DNA from: Yamagishiella unicocca
Lineage: Eukaryota; Chlorophyta; Chlorophyceae; Chlamydomonadales; Volvocaceae
Length of the DNA: 64,000 nucleotides
Assembly: GCA_003116995.1 (NCBI GenBank)
Contig: BDSL01000021.1
Span: 310,001 to 374,000, forward strand
Direction of reading: 5' to 3'
Under the pieces are notes generated by a model that was given only the letters and a program-made list of their open reading frames with translations, was not told the origin of the DNA and ran no database searches. Position numbers and translations under genes: made by a program. Shown piece after piece: positions 27,101 to 37,986 of this stretch; positions within the stretch are counted from its first letter, which is position 1, and every line of letters begins with the position of its first letter.

Positions 27101-30100
27101 AGTCGTCTCCGAAACCACGCGGTGCGCAAGATCAGCGTTCCCTGGTGGCCCATGATAGGCATGCACGGCGCCCACGATAAGCCTTAGAGCACCCAACTCA
27201 CCTGCATGATGAGCAGCATGGGCTTGCAGCTCGAGCCCGCGTCGACCATGGGCGTTATCGTCACCTCGTGCCAGCAGTTGCCTTCCTGGCTGCTCTCCTC
27301 CATCTTCGCAAGGCCATTGCTCTTGACGGGTTGCCTGCTGGAGGTGTGGGTCGAACCGACGACGCCGATTAGGCGACGTACTCTGGTGCTGCCGTCATTC
27401 GCCCTCCCGTGAAGCGGAGGCGGCAAAGCCTCCTGGCGGACCCCTTCCCTGCAGCCGCCCAAACGGTGTTTTCTTCGTACACGGGTTTTCCTCACAATCC
27501 CCGGCAACCGCCGCAACCACGTCCCGTGTGGCTAGAGTTTGCTGCCGGGACCCAACACCAGCCGGCTCCCGGACCGACCGCCTCTTTGGACGTTTGGAAC
27601 TTCGAAAGCTGACCACCACCACACAGGGAACGCACAAAGCCAAAACGGCCACGACACCGAAACCAGCATCACACGAAGCAACCAACCACCTGCCACCCGT
27701 GGCGTCGGTCGCTTCTAGGAAAGAACCCAAATGCACGTCCGTACCCACCCCTCAGGCTCCACAGCACGCAGAGCGCTCCAGCGCTTCGATAAGGTCGCCG
27801 AGTTGTTCAGGCTTCCCCCGTCCATGTCCGAAGTCATGTTTGGAGACTGCAGCTGAATGGGCGCCAAGTCGGGCGGCCCCCGCAGCCGCGAGCCAGCCGA
27901 TGACCCCTGGTAGTGCGGCGCGGACGGGGCCAGCGGCATGCCTTCGGGACATGTGGCGGAGCGGTGTCGGCTGGTTATCTTGTGAGTGACGCTGCAGCTG
28001 TGTGACGGCCCCAGCATATCCTCACCCCCGGAGTCGCCGCCGTGTAAGTCGCGGCTGCCGCTGCGGTCCGTCCGCACCAAAGGCGACGACTTCCGCACCG
28101 CACGAGGCACCAGATACCTCGCGGCCGCTGCCCACTCCGGGGACGGCATCGTCGAGGCGGTAGCCGCAGCAGCTGGTGGTGCTGCTGCCACCGCTGCGCG
28201 ATCCGTCACCGCCAGCGCCTTGCCGGCCCCTGCCGCCCTGGCCTCCGCGGCCTGGTCCTGGGACCCTAACAGGGTGCTGCTGCCGCCGGACTGTAGCATC
28301 GCGTTTCGGGGGGCGGCCGTCGCTGAGGTGCCGCTGGCGGAGGGCCGCAGGGGCAGCCCCACGTCCGGGTCGCAGGAGAGCAAGACAGCCACGCCGCCAC
28401 CCATATCCGCGCCTCCGCCTCCGCACACTAAGCCCGCGCTGTCGTCTTTCGCCGTCACCAGCTCGCGCAACAGGCACTGGGCCCGCCCTGTGGCCAGTCC
28501 GCTCACCGAGCCATGTCGCATGCCTGTGCTGCTTCGAGTGCCCCGCGCTGCGCCGCTGACCGCCGACTCGCTTCGCGGCAGCTGCGGGGCCTGCTGGGAC
28601 TGCTGCTGCCCAGCTCGGAGTACGGCAGCGCCAAATGAAGTGTGACGCCTGGGGGGAGGGGGAGCCAGCGGGGTCAATGCAGTGGGTTAAGGGAGCAAGC
28701 CGCATAAAAAGGCGAGGGGCTGTCGGCGCCATGGCTGTGGCGCACGCGGTTCATCACCACCACCCGACAGCAGCCACAACATTGGGCGGCTGTCGGATCG
28801 TGGAGCCGGAGCGTCACGACAGCCAGGAGTGGTCACCACGCGGCGGTGCAGGGGGGAGATAAGTGGCATCTCTCAAACGACCGCCGAAACTCGGACCAGC
28901 GAGATCCGGAACTCTGAGCGTGTGCAGTGCGCCAGCCGCGGCCCGCAGCAGCGAGCAGCAGCCAGCAACAGTGTGTATTACTCAGCGCTACCGCCGCACC
29001 CACCCGCCCACCTCAGCGTTAAAACGTTTCTCCCGACTGGTGTCTTTGCATTGCATCGTAACTCGTCCACAGGTTTCCTCTTGAACCCACCTCAACGCGT
29101 TGCCGCACCCGCCCTCGTCAGCCACAAGGGCCCACGTGCTGGTCGACAGCGGATTGTCGTGCGGCGCATTGGCCGGACGGCCGACGCCCAGTGCCGTGCG
29201 CCGCAGCTCGATGGACTGCCGCATGGATTGACTGGCGACGCGGCACTGGACGCTAGTGCTCGGGTTGCTTGCGGCAGCGGCCCCAAAGCCCTGACCTCCG
29301 GCCACGTCTTGCGCCTCCTCCAGGGCGGCGCTGTACGAGTTGGGTTGATATCGGTCCGGCAGGGAGCTGTAGATCTCCAGGGACTGCAGCCGACCCGACC
29401 TGTCTCCGCCCCCCCAACTGTCACCGGTGCCTTGGCTGGCACCGTTGCCTTGACTGGCGCGCATGCTAGCTATCACCTCCATCCCCTCGCAGGGCACGGC
29501 AGCGTTCGCTTGCCACCGGGCGCTGCCTTCCCCGCCCTCAGGTGCCCCCCCAGCTGACGCCGCGTTGCACCGAAGGCCGCTGGCGAAGCCGGCGACGGCG
29601 GCGGTGTTCAGCGCGACTAGGCTGCACCCAGCACTGCCGTCGCCGTCACTCGCCTGAGCGAAGCAGCCGCCGCTACCGACCTGGAACACCGGCATGAGCA
29701 TGTGGTTGTCAGACGCGGTGGAAACCGAGTCGTTCTGGCGAAGCGCCGACAGCGGGAGTGACTCGGGCACGGCCGGCATGGCGGGCCCGTTGTCGGCATA
29801 GCCGCGGTTCCGAAAGGAGTGCGTGGGCTGCTGCTGCTGCTGCTGCTGCTGCTGCAGGTAACCCCCCTTCGCTAACGCGGCAGTCACCATCGAGACAGGA
29901 ACTCTCGGTGCGCTGAGCTGTCGAGTGGCCCCGTCAGCTAGAGAGAGGCCCGGCAACGACGCGACCTCGCGCAACGGATTTGCTACGACCGCGCCTTGGT
30001 CGTAGTCTTGGAGCAGAACGGCGACCATGGGCGCGGGCGCCGGCGATGGTGGGTGCAACATCGTGAGCTGCTCCCACGTGCTCGCGCAGTCCAGGACCTA

Positions 30101-32697
30101 GCTTACGGATAGGTCGGGCGGGCAGAAAGGAGACCTTGCAACCGAAACAGGGGGAAAGGCGGACCCGCTGACGGGGCGGGCGGGGTGGTGGGGGCCTCAT
30201 GACGGACATGACGCAACAACAGGACGCAACCACATGACAACGTGCACAGCAATAACACCAGCGGGTGCGCCACACATGTGGTGCGCCATTCGCAGCCCCT
30301 AGTGCCCCTGCTTGCAAGCCATATCGCTATAGTTCCGGGGCGCAACGGGGGGCCAAGGGGTACGCTGTTCTGGGCGGGCGCCTCGGGCTGGCTCTCGGCT
30401 CTTCCTTCCCCTCCCCGTCCCTATTGGTTGACGTCCGCACGCCCGGCCACTCGCCCACCCGCCAGGGATGTCCTCGAGCGGCAGGACCCTCTTACCGGGG
30501 CTTCGAAGCCGCGAGCAGGTCGCGGCGACGGCGCCGCGAAAGGCGAGTGCGCCCAGATGCCGCCGCCGCGACCCAGCTCCGCCTCCGGCTGGGCCTGCTG
30601 CCTGGTGAGTAAGTGCGGAACCCGCACGATCCCCTTCCAGGACCGCCCCGCCGCCAGGTCTCTCGACACCTCCAGCCATTGCTGCGGGCTCAGCGCAAAG
30701 AGCTCCCGCAGGACGCCTCCGACAGCGCCAGCCACCCCTGCTTCGACAGCAGTCGCCGTCCTCTTGTCGCGACCGCCGCCTTCACAACTGCCAGCTGCCC
30801 TGCCGTCGTCCAAGCGTCCGCTGGCGCCCGCTGCTGGCGCTGCTGTTGCTGGCGCGGCCGCCGCCACCTGGGTCGCTGCCACGTCCGCAGCCGTGCCCTG
30901 ACGCAGACCCATGTAGGAGACTGATGCCGTGTTCTGGTAGAGCACCGTGCGGCCGTCGGCTGACAGGAGCGTCACGCTGCTGGGCAAGCCCGACAGCGCC
31001 GACAAGCAGCGGTGCAGCTGCTGCTGCATGACCGACACACCCACGGACAGGCTGTAGCGCAGCACCACCGCCGCCACCAGCTGGTACCTTGGTCCCGCCC
31101 CCGCCTCAACTTCTGCGTGCCCCAGCGGGGGAGGGGCGCCCCTGGAGCAGTTCCCGCCGGTGAAAGTGGAGCCGCAGCAACGAGCGGCGCCGCTGGCGCC
31201 AGGCGGCAGGGGACGGCGCAGCACCACTGGGTGTAGGGTCACCGGCAGCAGCGCGCGGGAGGATGAGTCGGGCAGGGGGTGCTGCACGACCAGCGGGTGG
31301 GCGCTGGAGGCGGAGTGGGAGTCCGCCGCCACGGTGGAGCCCTCCACAAGTGCGATGCAGCTGTCTTTGAGGGCGGTCAGCAGCAGAGGGTCTGAGGCCA
31401 GCAGCTCGCCCAGCAGGGCCTCGTAGTGTCCGGCGGTGGGACACCGGAACAGCGAGCGCAGGGCGCAGTTGGCATGTACCGCGGACAGCCTGTCGGCGGC
31501 CGGCACGACGTGGTGAGCAAACAGATATGTATCGGTAATTTTAATCGTCGAGTGACGCGCCGGTTTAGTCGCGTGGCTCCGTGCATCGGCAGGTTTGGCA
31601 CACGCGACGAGGGCTTCACCCCGGAGCAATTATACCATCCACCCCCTGCCCGACGCTCCAGCCGTAGTACGTCCTTGCGTAGATGCCGGATATGCGTCCA
31701 GCAGTAGAGGGGGTACAGGTACCAGACTCATGTGCGCCTTCCGCGGCCTTGCCGTGAAGGGCTTTGTTCTGAAGTGTACTTGCGAAGTCCGTCGCCCGCG
31801 GTCCTCGGGGCCCACAGCGACGTGATGCCTTCATGTGAGGCGCGCCGCTCTAAGACCGCATTTCGCCGCGCAATCGACTGGTGTTATGTGCTGGCACTTC
31901 GTCGTGGGCGGTGACAGTAGGGGGTCGTGCGATTCCCGAACATAAGGTCGTATTCACACACACCACATCTGCGCCGCCGCTTACGCATCCCCAACAAACA
32001 CCACGCTCGTCCGCGCACGGGCTCGGGCCGTTTCGTATACATACTGCGCCCGCCCAGGAGTAAATAACCCTTCATCTGCCTGGCTAATGAGCTGTAGTCC
32101 AACCCACCTGACGGCTTGGCAATTGGCATAGGCTGCGCGCAGCTCCTGTCCTTGGGATTCCGTTAAGTGGTTCGCGTCTGGAAGCAGGCCGCAAAGGTTA
32201 ATGTCGAGGAGCATTCTCCCCGACGCTTGCGTTTGTGCTGGATCATTACAGTGACCCAAGCAGGGATCGCTGATGCCGACGAACTCCAGCAGGACGAGCG
32301 GGTCGGCCTCATTTTGCAAAGCTGCCCACAGCTGGTCTGCCGTCCCGCCAGCCGTACCTGTTTGCCGTTTCATACAGATAATCATACAGCAAGCCCGTTG
32401 CGGTGGCCACGCTACCTGATATAGCGCAAACGGCGTTCACCCGACTTCCCACGCACCGTCGCAACGGGGACTGTTGCCTGCAGCTTGCACTTCTCTATCA
32501 ACTGCATTTTTGGTAGTCTCCTGCAAGAACTGGAACCAATGCTCAGCGCCATGGCGCGGCGCGCCCAATTCCTGCACCGCTGCAGCAGTAGATAGCTCCT
32601 GTTTGTTTGCCTGCGTAGACAATTGCGCGCCATCTTCCCTGGCATCTGTTACAATACCCAAGCAGCGTCCCCAAAAGCGTCTAAGAAGAAGGGCCAT
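24104..32697 (-). CDS. PAS-containing class III guanylate cyclase
   Basis: It makes cGMP from GTP. Catalytic exons are 26963-27051, 26591-26723, 26188-26290, 25900-25947, 25679-25794, 25286-25429, 24928-25038 and 24104-24685. They give [14 protein letters not shown] (first metal Asp), [15 protein letters not shown] (second metal Asp), [12 protein letters not shown] and [17 protein letters not shown], ending in [12 protein letters not shown]. The Glu of VETIGD and the Cys of RFCLFGD are the guanine-specifying residues; adenylate cyclases have Lys and Asp there. Upstream, 30496-31489 has a PAS-like start ([20 protein letters not shown]), 27750-28648 and 29091-30070 are long Ser/Ala/Gly-rich linkers with a polyQ tract, and 27202-27304 is a PAS end ([10 protein letters not shown]). 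N-terminal exons are 32457-32697 (possible ATG 32697) and 32108-32357 ([16 protein letters not shown]), perhaps an extracellular part. Exons between 31489 and 32108 and any membrane helix remain unresolved. The C-terminal tail of about 170 residues is low-complexity. Confidence 0.87.
29829..29858 (-). repeat. CAG trinucleotide run (polyQ) in cyclase linker
   Basis: Nine to ten consecutive CAG codons on the minus strand code for a Gln run in the long linker between the PAS-like exons of the guanylate cyclase. Uninterrupted CAG runs tend to vary in length. Confidence 0.85.
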
Positions 32698-35649
32698 GGA
32701 GTGACATATGATAAACAGCCGAATTGTTGCACGGTCTTAGTGTGGAAGGACATGCATTATTTGAGTATGTTGAACGCGCTGCTAATGGAAGCTATTTGGG
32801 CATGCGCATTTCTGTCGGCCCCTGTTGGCCAGTGCTCGTTCTTCGTACATTTGCGCCTCGGTTGACTGCAGCAGCCTCCCAAGCTAGCCATAGGGTCGAT
32901 TATTAATTCCATTAAGATAATAAGAAGGGATAAGCAACACTTTAATGTGGATCCGTCAGCATTATAGGAAGTACACCGGTAACATTGCACGGCAGACGAG
33001 TGAGCTTTGCACGAATGGTGCTCCAAATCAAGGAGAATACTCTTGCTTGTGTAGGCACTATTCACGTGTCCACTAGAGACAGAGCTGCGATGGGCACTTC
33101 GGAAAGCGCGCTCGGAACTTTCATCGGTCGTTGCAGAGTTTGGGCACAGCTCACATATGTACAGACGCACTTACCATTATTGTGCGTATGGCATCTTTTT
33201 GGCATCCCTAGGTGAGTTTCTGGTTGATACTTACTTCGCGCCATGGTTTTGAGTTCGTGCAGGCTTTGTGCGACGGGTTGGCTGGAAGTGCAGCGGGTGC
33301 AGCAGCAAAGTTTCAGAGAGCCATGCCAATGTGCATATTCTATAAGTTTCCGGCAAATGGTGGTTGAATGGTTTAAAATGTGTTACATGCATGCGGCGAG
33401 GGCAGATATCTGAACGCGTCGTGCAGTGCTATTGTTCGCTGTTTATTGGTTACATACCTAAACATTTTTGCATCCGCGCAACGGAAATGCTGGCGAGACG
33501 TTATGATAACGGGTGAGCCCGCTTGCTTCACAAGGTCGAACTTGTACTTGCATGCCGGTGTTACGACATGCACGTCACCCATTCCTTATCAATATTCACA
33601 GTCATACCCTACGCAGCACCGTGTTGGGGACGATGGAGGTGCGGCCGCACCCGCGGGTCTGTAACGGCGCGGAACGGCGTTGCAAGCGTACGTAGCAACG
33701 TTCTTCGCCGTCTGCCCGAATAAACACATCAGAATGGACACACTCAGCCTCGTCATAACGTATCTTTCTGTCGGTTCTGGGGATCTTTACACTTGGCCCA
33801 AACTAGCAGCTAGATTGATCGCCCCTGATAACTGGCGCAGTAATCCCTCTCGCACGTGTCAAGGTGTGTATCGATGTGTTGCGCCCATCCGTGTCTACAC
33901 GATTCCTTGTGCGCACAAGGTTGGGCCCTTCCGCCAGGCAGCTCCGCCGGAAACACCACAACATTTGCCGTTCTGAGTGCAGGAAGTGCCCCATGTACCC
34001 TGCGTTGCACCAGATCAGTTGTGATCCATTAACCGAAAATGGATATACCAGCCACGGAACCCGTGAATCGGCAAAGGAAACGAGGAAGCCCGTGAATCGG
34101 CCATTGGAGAAAAACTTGGCGCCAGCAGATGGCACCTGGAATGCACTGCGAATGATGTCCTTTGGCCCCCCGTAGCGTGGTTCACAACACAATTTGGTCA
34201 ACTCGTTCACCGGATGGCCAGCTGAAGGGTACGCCTCTGCCAAGCGACCATACGGACTAAGATCATGGCTTATTAAGGCTCGGGCCATGCACCCAATGCC
34301 GCACAAATAAGGATGACAGAGCTGCACTGGCTGATTCCGCTGCAAGATAGCAACATACTTATTACGTTGACGTGCCTCAGCTATAATTTCTAGGGCGATG
34401 CAGTGCCCCTCTAGTAGTAGACGTTACGGTAGTAGTCGTTACCCAGGGACATGGTAGCTAACAAGGAAAGAATGCATGCGTGCAGCGGGGACCAGGCCTT
34501 AGGCTGCTCTCCAGCCCGCTATCCCCACGTCACCTGATTGCACACCTTGCAGATGTCCGCAAGCTGCTGGGCAGCTTATTTGTGTGCCGTGACTGACGCC
34601 ACAAACAGTGCTTTACGCACGGCAGCAGCAAATGTGACGCGTCGTGATAACCGATCGAATAGATCCAAAGCTTGGCATATTAGAACACGCGGAACCCACT
34701 GTCACACGCAGTTCAACGTTTTCAAACCGAGCCCGTGGTCGTGTCTGTTGCAACCCAGGGATACAATGTCAGCGCCGTAAACTCGAGACAGCTCGGGACA
34801 GCTGGTGGTGATAACCCCTGGAAGTCCCTGCAAAAAAGCGTAAAACGAACATATTTCACATGTCCTCAAATTGATCATCACTGAAACAACGACACCGCAA
34901 ATTTTAAGGCTCCAACTGGAGCACGGGGAAGAGTAAGGAAGTAACGCCACACTACCATAAGTTCGCCTCGTCGTGCACGCACTTCCAAACCTGCTGTTAG
35001 GTGTGCATGTTGCTTCAGGCCACATTGCTGGCTATTATCTTCATCCATATTTCACTTATATGCTGTTAAGGACCCTGTGCCTACGCAGGGTGCGGAAGCG
35101 ATGAAGGAGACGCAGGGCGGTTTGCAAGGATAAAACCCCCCTTGGACATTGCAATCAAGGCCTTCAAAGAATGTTTGTCCGTATTCAGAAAACACACATG
35201 CACACATGGAATTCCCACCGTTATGCTTAAGCGCGCGGTGCTCTCCCGAAACCTCTCTTGTACGACGCATCGCGGCGAACAAGGGAGCAGAAACCTTATC
35301 GCGGCAGAGACGTTTTTATTGCCACAATACCATACAGCTAACTCCTCATTCCAAACCCGCTGAAGCCGGTTCATGTTACCGGTATTGTGCCGGCTGTTTT
35401 TCATATCATATGACTCCGCGTGAAAATTGTTCCACAACCCCAAGCACGTATCCTAGTATTAAACTCTCGATAAGACATATCCTATTACTTCGAGTACGGG
35501 CCGCGCTTCGGATGCCTGCGTTGCACAGGTCCGCGTCCCTCGTGTCCACGCTCCTGCAACGATGATACGCCTAGCTGCCTGACGGATACGGAGCTCGCTG
35601 CGCACAGCGCTGGGATTACCGGCCAATCGTGACTGCGGCGGCCAGCTCC
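32698..35649. other. Interval with unresolved minus-strand coding traces
   Basis: This lies between the guanylate cyclase (minus) and the second kinase (plus). No complete gene could be built. A 180-codon minus-strand frame at 33803-34345 reads like protein (LCCEPRYGGPKDIIRSAFQV, then NGRFTGFLVSFADSRVPWLV) and ends in a possible donor. Another segment near 34702-34840 begins after a good acceptor (TTTTTTGCAG) with GLPGVITTSCPELSRVYGAD. These may be upstream exons encoding an extracellular N-terminus of the cyclase, or a separate gene. The rest shows nothing. Confidence 0.35.
33803..34345 (-). CDS. Possible exon, unknown protein
   Basis: An open minus-strand frame with a balanced amino-acid composition, many Cys and aromatic residues and short hydrophobic stretches, unlike the Ala/Arg/Gly-rich shadow frames elsewhere in the window. 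It could be an extracellular segment belonging to the guanylate cyclase. I do not recognise a family, and both borders are uncertain. Confidence 0.3.
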   Translation of the reverse strand: MQRNQPVQLCHPYLCGIGCMARALISHDLSPYGRLAEAYPSAGHPVNELTKLCCEPRYGGPKDIIRSAFQVPSAGAKFFSNGRFTGFLVSFADSRVPWLVYPFSVNGSQLIWCNAGYMGHFLHSERQMLWCFRRSCLAEGPNLVRTRNRVDTDGRNTSIHTLTRARGITAPVIRGDQSSC

Positions 35650-37986
35650 ATGCCGTTGCGTTGGGCTTCTTGCCTGTTTCGCCCCACCCGAGGCACAGCA
35701 AGGTCCTTGGAGGTGAATGAATTCGAATGTCCACCGGAGTTGCAGGAGGAGCTGGACGTTCGTGGCACCGCTTGCCTGCGCCCGCGCGGCGCTCATGTTC
35801 TTTACGAGCGTGTCGACGACGCTGGCCAAGGCGCCTTTACGCCGCCCGTCCTCATCTACATAAAGCGGCTGCCGCTAAGCAGCGGTCTGGAGGTCTGCGT
35901 TAAGCGTACGCTCATCACCCATTTCGTCGGGCGTGCCGCACGAGAGGCCCGGCTGCAAGTGCAGCTCCAACACCCGCACCTGTTGCCTGCTCTCGCGAGC
36001 GTCCGCGGCCGCCACCACTACTATTTGGTGCTGCCAGCAGCTGAGGGCGACCTTTGGGCTGAGGCGGAAGCCATGCGGCAGCAGGGCAGCGGCTACACCG
36101 AAGATGAGCTGCGGGCAGTTGCGCGGCAGATGCTGCTGGGGCTGGAGCACCTTCACGCGAGTAACCTGGCGCACCGCGGTGAGCACGATTGAGTGGCGGG
36201 GTGATTGATTGGGGTGGTGAGTGGCGGGCTGGCGGGGTGCGGAAGGTTGTTCAATGAGGGACGTGTGGACGAGGGTGATTGGGGGCAGGCCAAGGCTGGT
36301 AGGGAAGGGGAGGGGCTGTGGTGCGGGGCCATGTAGGGGAACGCACGATTCCTATGGGGGGGGGAGGGTGTTGCTGGCAGTAATAGTTCATCAACGACAA
36401 AGCGGGGGGGGGGTCAAGCTGGGGGGGAAGGAATGGTGCGTGCCTGGGCTAGGGAGCCGCCGGGGGGTGCGCGGTCCGGAGACAATTAGTCATTGCATGA
36501 ACTGGCAGCCATTGGTCTACGAGGAACCCCAAAAGTTGCGCATCGGCTGTGCGGTGGTAGATGAACGGCAGCGACCAGCAAGCCACAGAACACTTGGAAC
36601 TGCCACCTTTTTCGCATGTTGGAAGGTGGCTGGGCTTGTACCCCAACGCGGCTGCGACCACAGGCTCACGAATTTCTGAGGGAAGTGTTGCACGGGGTTT
36701 TGAGCGCCCCTCCCTCCGCCCCATCTCCCGCACTCCCCGGCACAGTACGAACCCCCTCCTGGAGCGCTCTTTGGCCCCCATGCGCTGACTCCCCCCCGTC
36801 CTCTCCGCCACCGCGCTGTTCCCCGAACCAACAAACCATGCTTGCAGACATCAAACCCGCGAACGTGCTGCGAATGCCCGATGGCCGCGTGGCCGTCGCG
36901 GACTTCGGCTGCTCCGACGGCTGTACGGCTGGTTTCGTGGCGGCGGGCACGACTCAATTCCAGCCTCCGGAATGCCGTCGCAACGCGGGGGCGCAGATGG
37001 CGGTCCTCCCCAAGGGCTACGACCAGCGCGCGCAGGACATGTGGGGAGTAGGTGCGACGCTTGCGTCCCTCTGGTTCGCTCGGATGCCCGATGTGGTCCG
37101 AGGCGGCAACTCCAGGGCGACGAGCTCCGGGACCGGGCTGAGTGGCGCCACACGGCGGGGGAGCACCAGCGGCAGCTTTCCGACGCCGCCGCAGTCCACA
37201 CTGGGGGAGGAGGCGTCCTCGGGCGACGCGTCTGTCAGTGTGGACGTGGACGCTGCCGTGGCCAGCAGCGCGCCTTTCGGCGGCACGCAGGTGCCGCGGT
37301 TCTTGGTCGCTGCTGGCTTTGGCGGGTGCTCGTCCACGATGGGCGCGTGCGGCGTCGCCATGAGTCAGGAGCTGCTGGACCTCATGGGGGGGCTCCTCAG
37401 GGCGCGGCCGTGTGACCGCCTCACCGCCTCACAGGCGCTGCACCACCCTTGGCTGGCGGAGGCGGGCCGAGTGGGCGCAGCCGGAGCAGTTTGCTTGGTG
37501 ACGCCGTCGTCGATGGCGCAGCCAACGGCGTCATCGCCGTCGTCGCCGCTGAAGCGGCTGCGGACCAGCGGCGACGGGCCCCTCCTGCCGTTCCTCTCGC
37601 ACCAGCAGCTGCTGCTGCAGCGGACGTCGCCACCGCAGGAGGGGCAGGGGACGCCGCTGACGCCGCCGCGGCCGCCGCGGCCGCCGCAGCGTCCAAACGG
37701 GCTGCTGGAGGGGCACCGGCCGTTCAGTCCCCTGGGTCGCGACTCTCGCGAGGCCTCGCCCCACAGCCACGACGGCAGCTCCCCAGCTGTTCAAGGGGAG
37801 AGGGGCCCGGTGGGAATGGAGCGGGAGCCGGCGCAGCTGACCCCCCGTGGCGATGCCCCCACTCCTAGTCGGCAGCAGTCGCCCTGGATGCGGTCGGCCT
37901 TGCTGCCCAGCCCCACGAAGCGCGGTCCGCACACGGTCTTGCGCGTGTTTGTGGGTGCGGACGCAGAGGCCTCGGGCAGCAACTAG
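35650..37986 (+). CDS. Divergent protein kinase with long Ser/Pro-rich tail
   Basis: Two exons, 35650-36178 and 36848-37986, give 555 residues. The 669-base intron falls inside the catalytic loop: exon 1 ends LEHLHASNLAHR and exon 2 starts DIKPANVL, rebuilding HRDIKPANVL. Other kinase marks are VCVKR (ATP-binding Lys), AAREARLQ (helix C Glu), YYLVLPAAEGDL (hinge), VADFGCSD (DFG), AAGTTQFQPPE (activation segment with PPE for APE), DMWGVGATLASLW and PCDRLTASQALHHPWL. A normal glycine loop is not visible, so the N-lobe is divergent or an upstream exon is missing. About 75 extra residues separate helices F and G. The last 170 residues are Pro/Ser-rich. ATG 35650 is the first in frame; the frame stays open a little upstream without one. 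All residues required for catalysis are present, so it is probably active. The substrate is unknown. Confidence 0.82.
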
